DNA of 64,000 nt from Salipiger abyssi (lineage in GTDB: Bacteria > Pseudomonadota > Alphaproteobacteria > Rhodobacterales > Rhodobacteraceae): NCBI RefSeq assembly GCF_001975705.1, contig NZ_CP015093.1, forward strand, positions 3,038,001 through 3,102,000, in the 5' to 3' direction. Position numbers and translations under genes: made by a program. The notes under the pieces were generated by a model, which was given only the letters and a program-made list of their open reading frames with translations, had not been told where the DNA came from and did not search any database. This document shows, one piece after another, positions 63,222-64,000 of this stretch (within the stretch, counting starts at the first letter, position 1; each line of letters starts with the position of its first letter).

Positions 63222-64000
63222 TCTCGCAACCAGCTTTCTTGCCAGCGTCGAGCGCGACCCCGCCCGCATCGCCATTGTCGATGGCGGCACGCGGCTGAGC
63301 TATGCCGATTGGGCGGGGCGCATCGGCGCGCTGACCGCCTGGCTGGCAGAGCAGGGCGTCGGCAAGGGCGACCATGTGGTGACTGCGCTGCAAAATTCCT
63401 GGGAGGCGGCGACGCTGCATTGGGCCTGCCAGTTCGCCGGCGCCATCGTGACGCCCATCAACTGGCGCGCCACCGCCGAAGAGCTGGGCTATGTGCTGGG
63501 CGACAGCGCGGCCAAGTTGCTGCTTTGCGAGCCGGTCTCGTCGGAGGTATCGCAGGAGGCGGCCAGCGCGGCGGGCATCGCCTGCTTCGATATCGAGGCG
63601 CTGGGGATCGCCGATCTGCCGACGGTCGCGCTGCCGAAACCGGTGATCGGGCCGGAAGACTATTCGCTGATGCTCTACACCTCGGGCACCACCGGCAAGC
63701 CCAAGGGCGTGCCGCGCCGGCACCGGGCCGAGCGCGCGGCAGCGGTGGCGCATGTGGCGCAGAACACCTATCGCCAGGGCGAGGTGACGCTGGGCGTGAT
63801 GCCGCTCTATCACACGATGGGCGTGCGCTCGCTGCTTGCCATGAGCCTCATCGGCGGCACCTTCATCTGCCTGCGCCGCTTTGACGTGGCCGAGGCGCTG
63901 CGGCTGATCGCGGCGGAAAAGGTGAGCTGCCTCTACCTCGTGCCGACGCTCTATCACGCCATGCTCGACGCGCCCGAGCTGGCGCAGACCGATATTTCCT
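63214..64000 (+). CDS. Acyl-CoA synthetase (AMP-binding, ANL superfamily), 5' part
   Basis: The first 262 codons are visible; the gene runs off the window. P loop YTSGTTGKPKGVPRRH, and N-terminal LSYADWAGRIGALTAWLAEQGVGKGDHV, place it with medium-chain/aromatic acid CoA ligases. With the molybdenum hydroxylase directly upstream it probably activates the aromatic or heteroaromatic acid, giving an aroyl-CoA for hydroxylation. AGGAGGAG precedes the ATG. Confidence 0.9.
   Translation, partial: MFDLATSFLASVERDPARIAIVDGGTRLSYADWAGRIGALTAWLAEQGVGKGDHVVTALQNSWEAATLHWACQFAGAIVTPINWRATAEELGYVLGDSAAKLLLCEPVSSEVSQEAASAAGIACFDIEALGIADLPTVALPKPVIGPEDYSLMLYTSGTTGKPKGVPRRHRAERAAAVAHVAQNTYRQGEVTLGVMPLYHTMGVRSLLAMSLIGGTFICLRRFDVAEALRLIAAEKVSCLYLVPTLYHAMLDAPELAQTDIS

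Overview
The window is GC-rich, densely coded DNA with strongly GC-biased third codon positions. Its gene content (PhyR/NepR/EcfG general stress system, many TRAP transporters, HemP/imelysin iron locus, SPOR-dac-tmk-holB block) points to an alphaproteobacterium, most likely a marine-type Rhodobacterales (Roseobacter/Paracoccaceae group). No rRNA, CRISPR array or intact insertion sequence was seen. It looks chromosomal, with one large accessory-looking catabolic block at the right end.

Layout, left to right. (1) 1-7201: the end of an alkaline-phosphatase-superfamily gene, then a carbon-phosphorus lyase operon phnF-G-H-I-J-K-L-M, preceded by three PHO-box half sites spaced exactly 11 bp apart. 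Its PhnJ has lost three of the four canonical Fe-S/catalytic cysteines. (2) 7223-11097, minus strand: SPOR lipoprotein, D,D-carboxypeptidase, thymidylate kinase and DNA polymerase III delta prime. (3) 11320-13364: tRNA-Ser(TGA), a degenerate stretch, a DMT-type transporter, a phosphinothricin-type acetyltransferase and a divergent XRE-cupin regulator. (4) 13555-20125: a TAXI-type TRAP operon (binding protein, fused permease, UspA), a divergent class III aminotransferase, and an ArsR regulator fused to an apparently dead low-molecular-weight phosphatase domain. (5) 20025-28674, minus strand: an acetate block (acs, zinc-type adk, DUF4212 protein, ActP symporter, cNMP/CBS/DUF294 protein, small membrane protein, membrane-anchored DEDDh exonuclease). 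(6) 29108-32257: DctPQM-type TRAP transporter.

(7) 32344-39514: small envelope proteins and the general stress response locus (phyR divergent from nepR-ecfG, then a HisKA_2 kinase), followed by an amidoligase/class I glutaminase pair, a PRC-barrel protein and a 37-residue membrane peptide. Several EcfG-type promoters (GGAAC-N16/17-CGTT or near variants) can be read here. (8) 39774-45712: iron operon (small ORF, hemP, imelysin, bfd, bfr, di-haem oxidase-like protein, second imelysin, DUF1513 protein). (9) Two tandem tRNA-Val genes (CAC, TAC).

(10) 46371 to the end: a catabolic island built like a mandelate pathway merged with a furoate-type pathway. It has a benzoylformate-decarboxylase-like TPP enzyme, an FMN 2-hydroxyacid dehydrogenase, UbiX and UbiD, an enolase-superfamily enzyme, a TAXI TRAP transporter, an aldehyde dehydrogenase, a molybdenum hydroxylase (large subunit fused to CoxG, plus medium and small subunits) and an acyl-CoA ligase that runs off the window. 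A LysR gene lies inside it, and the same 15-bp dyad (AT[A/C]GC-N5-GCTAT) occurs upstream of the TPP enzyme gene, upstream of ubiX and in the lysR/ubiD divergent region. This suggests one regulon. It is the best candidate for an undescribed pathway in the window; the substrate cannot be fixed from sequence alone.
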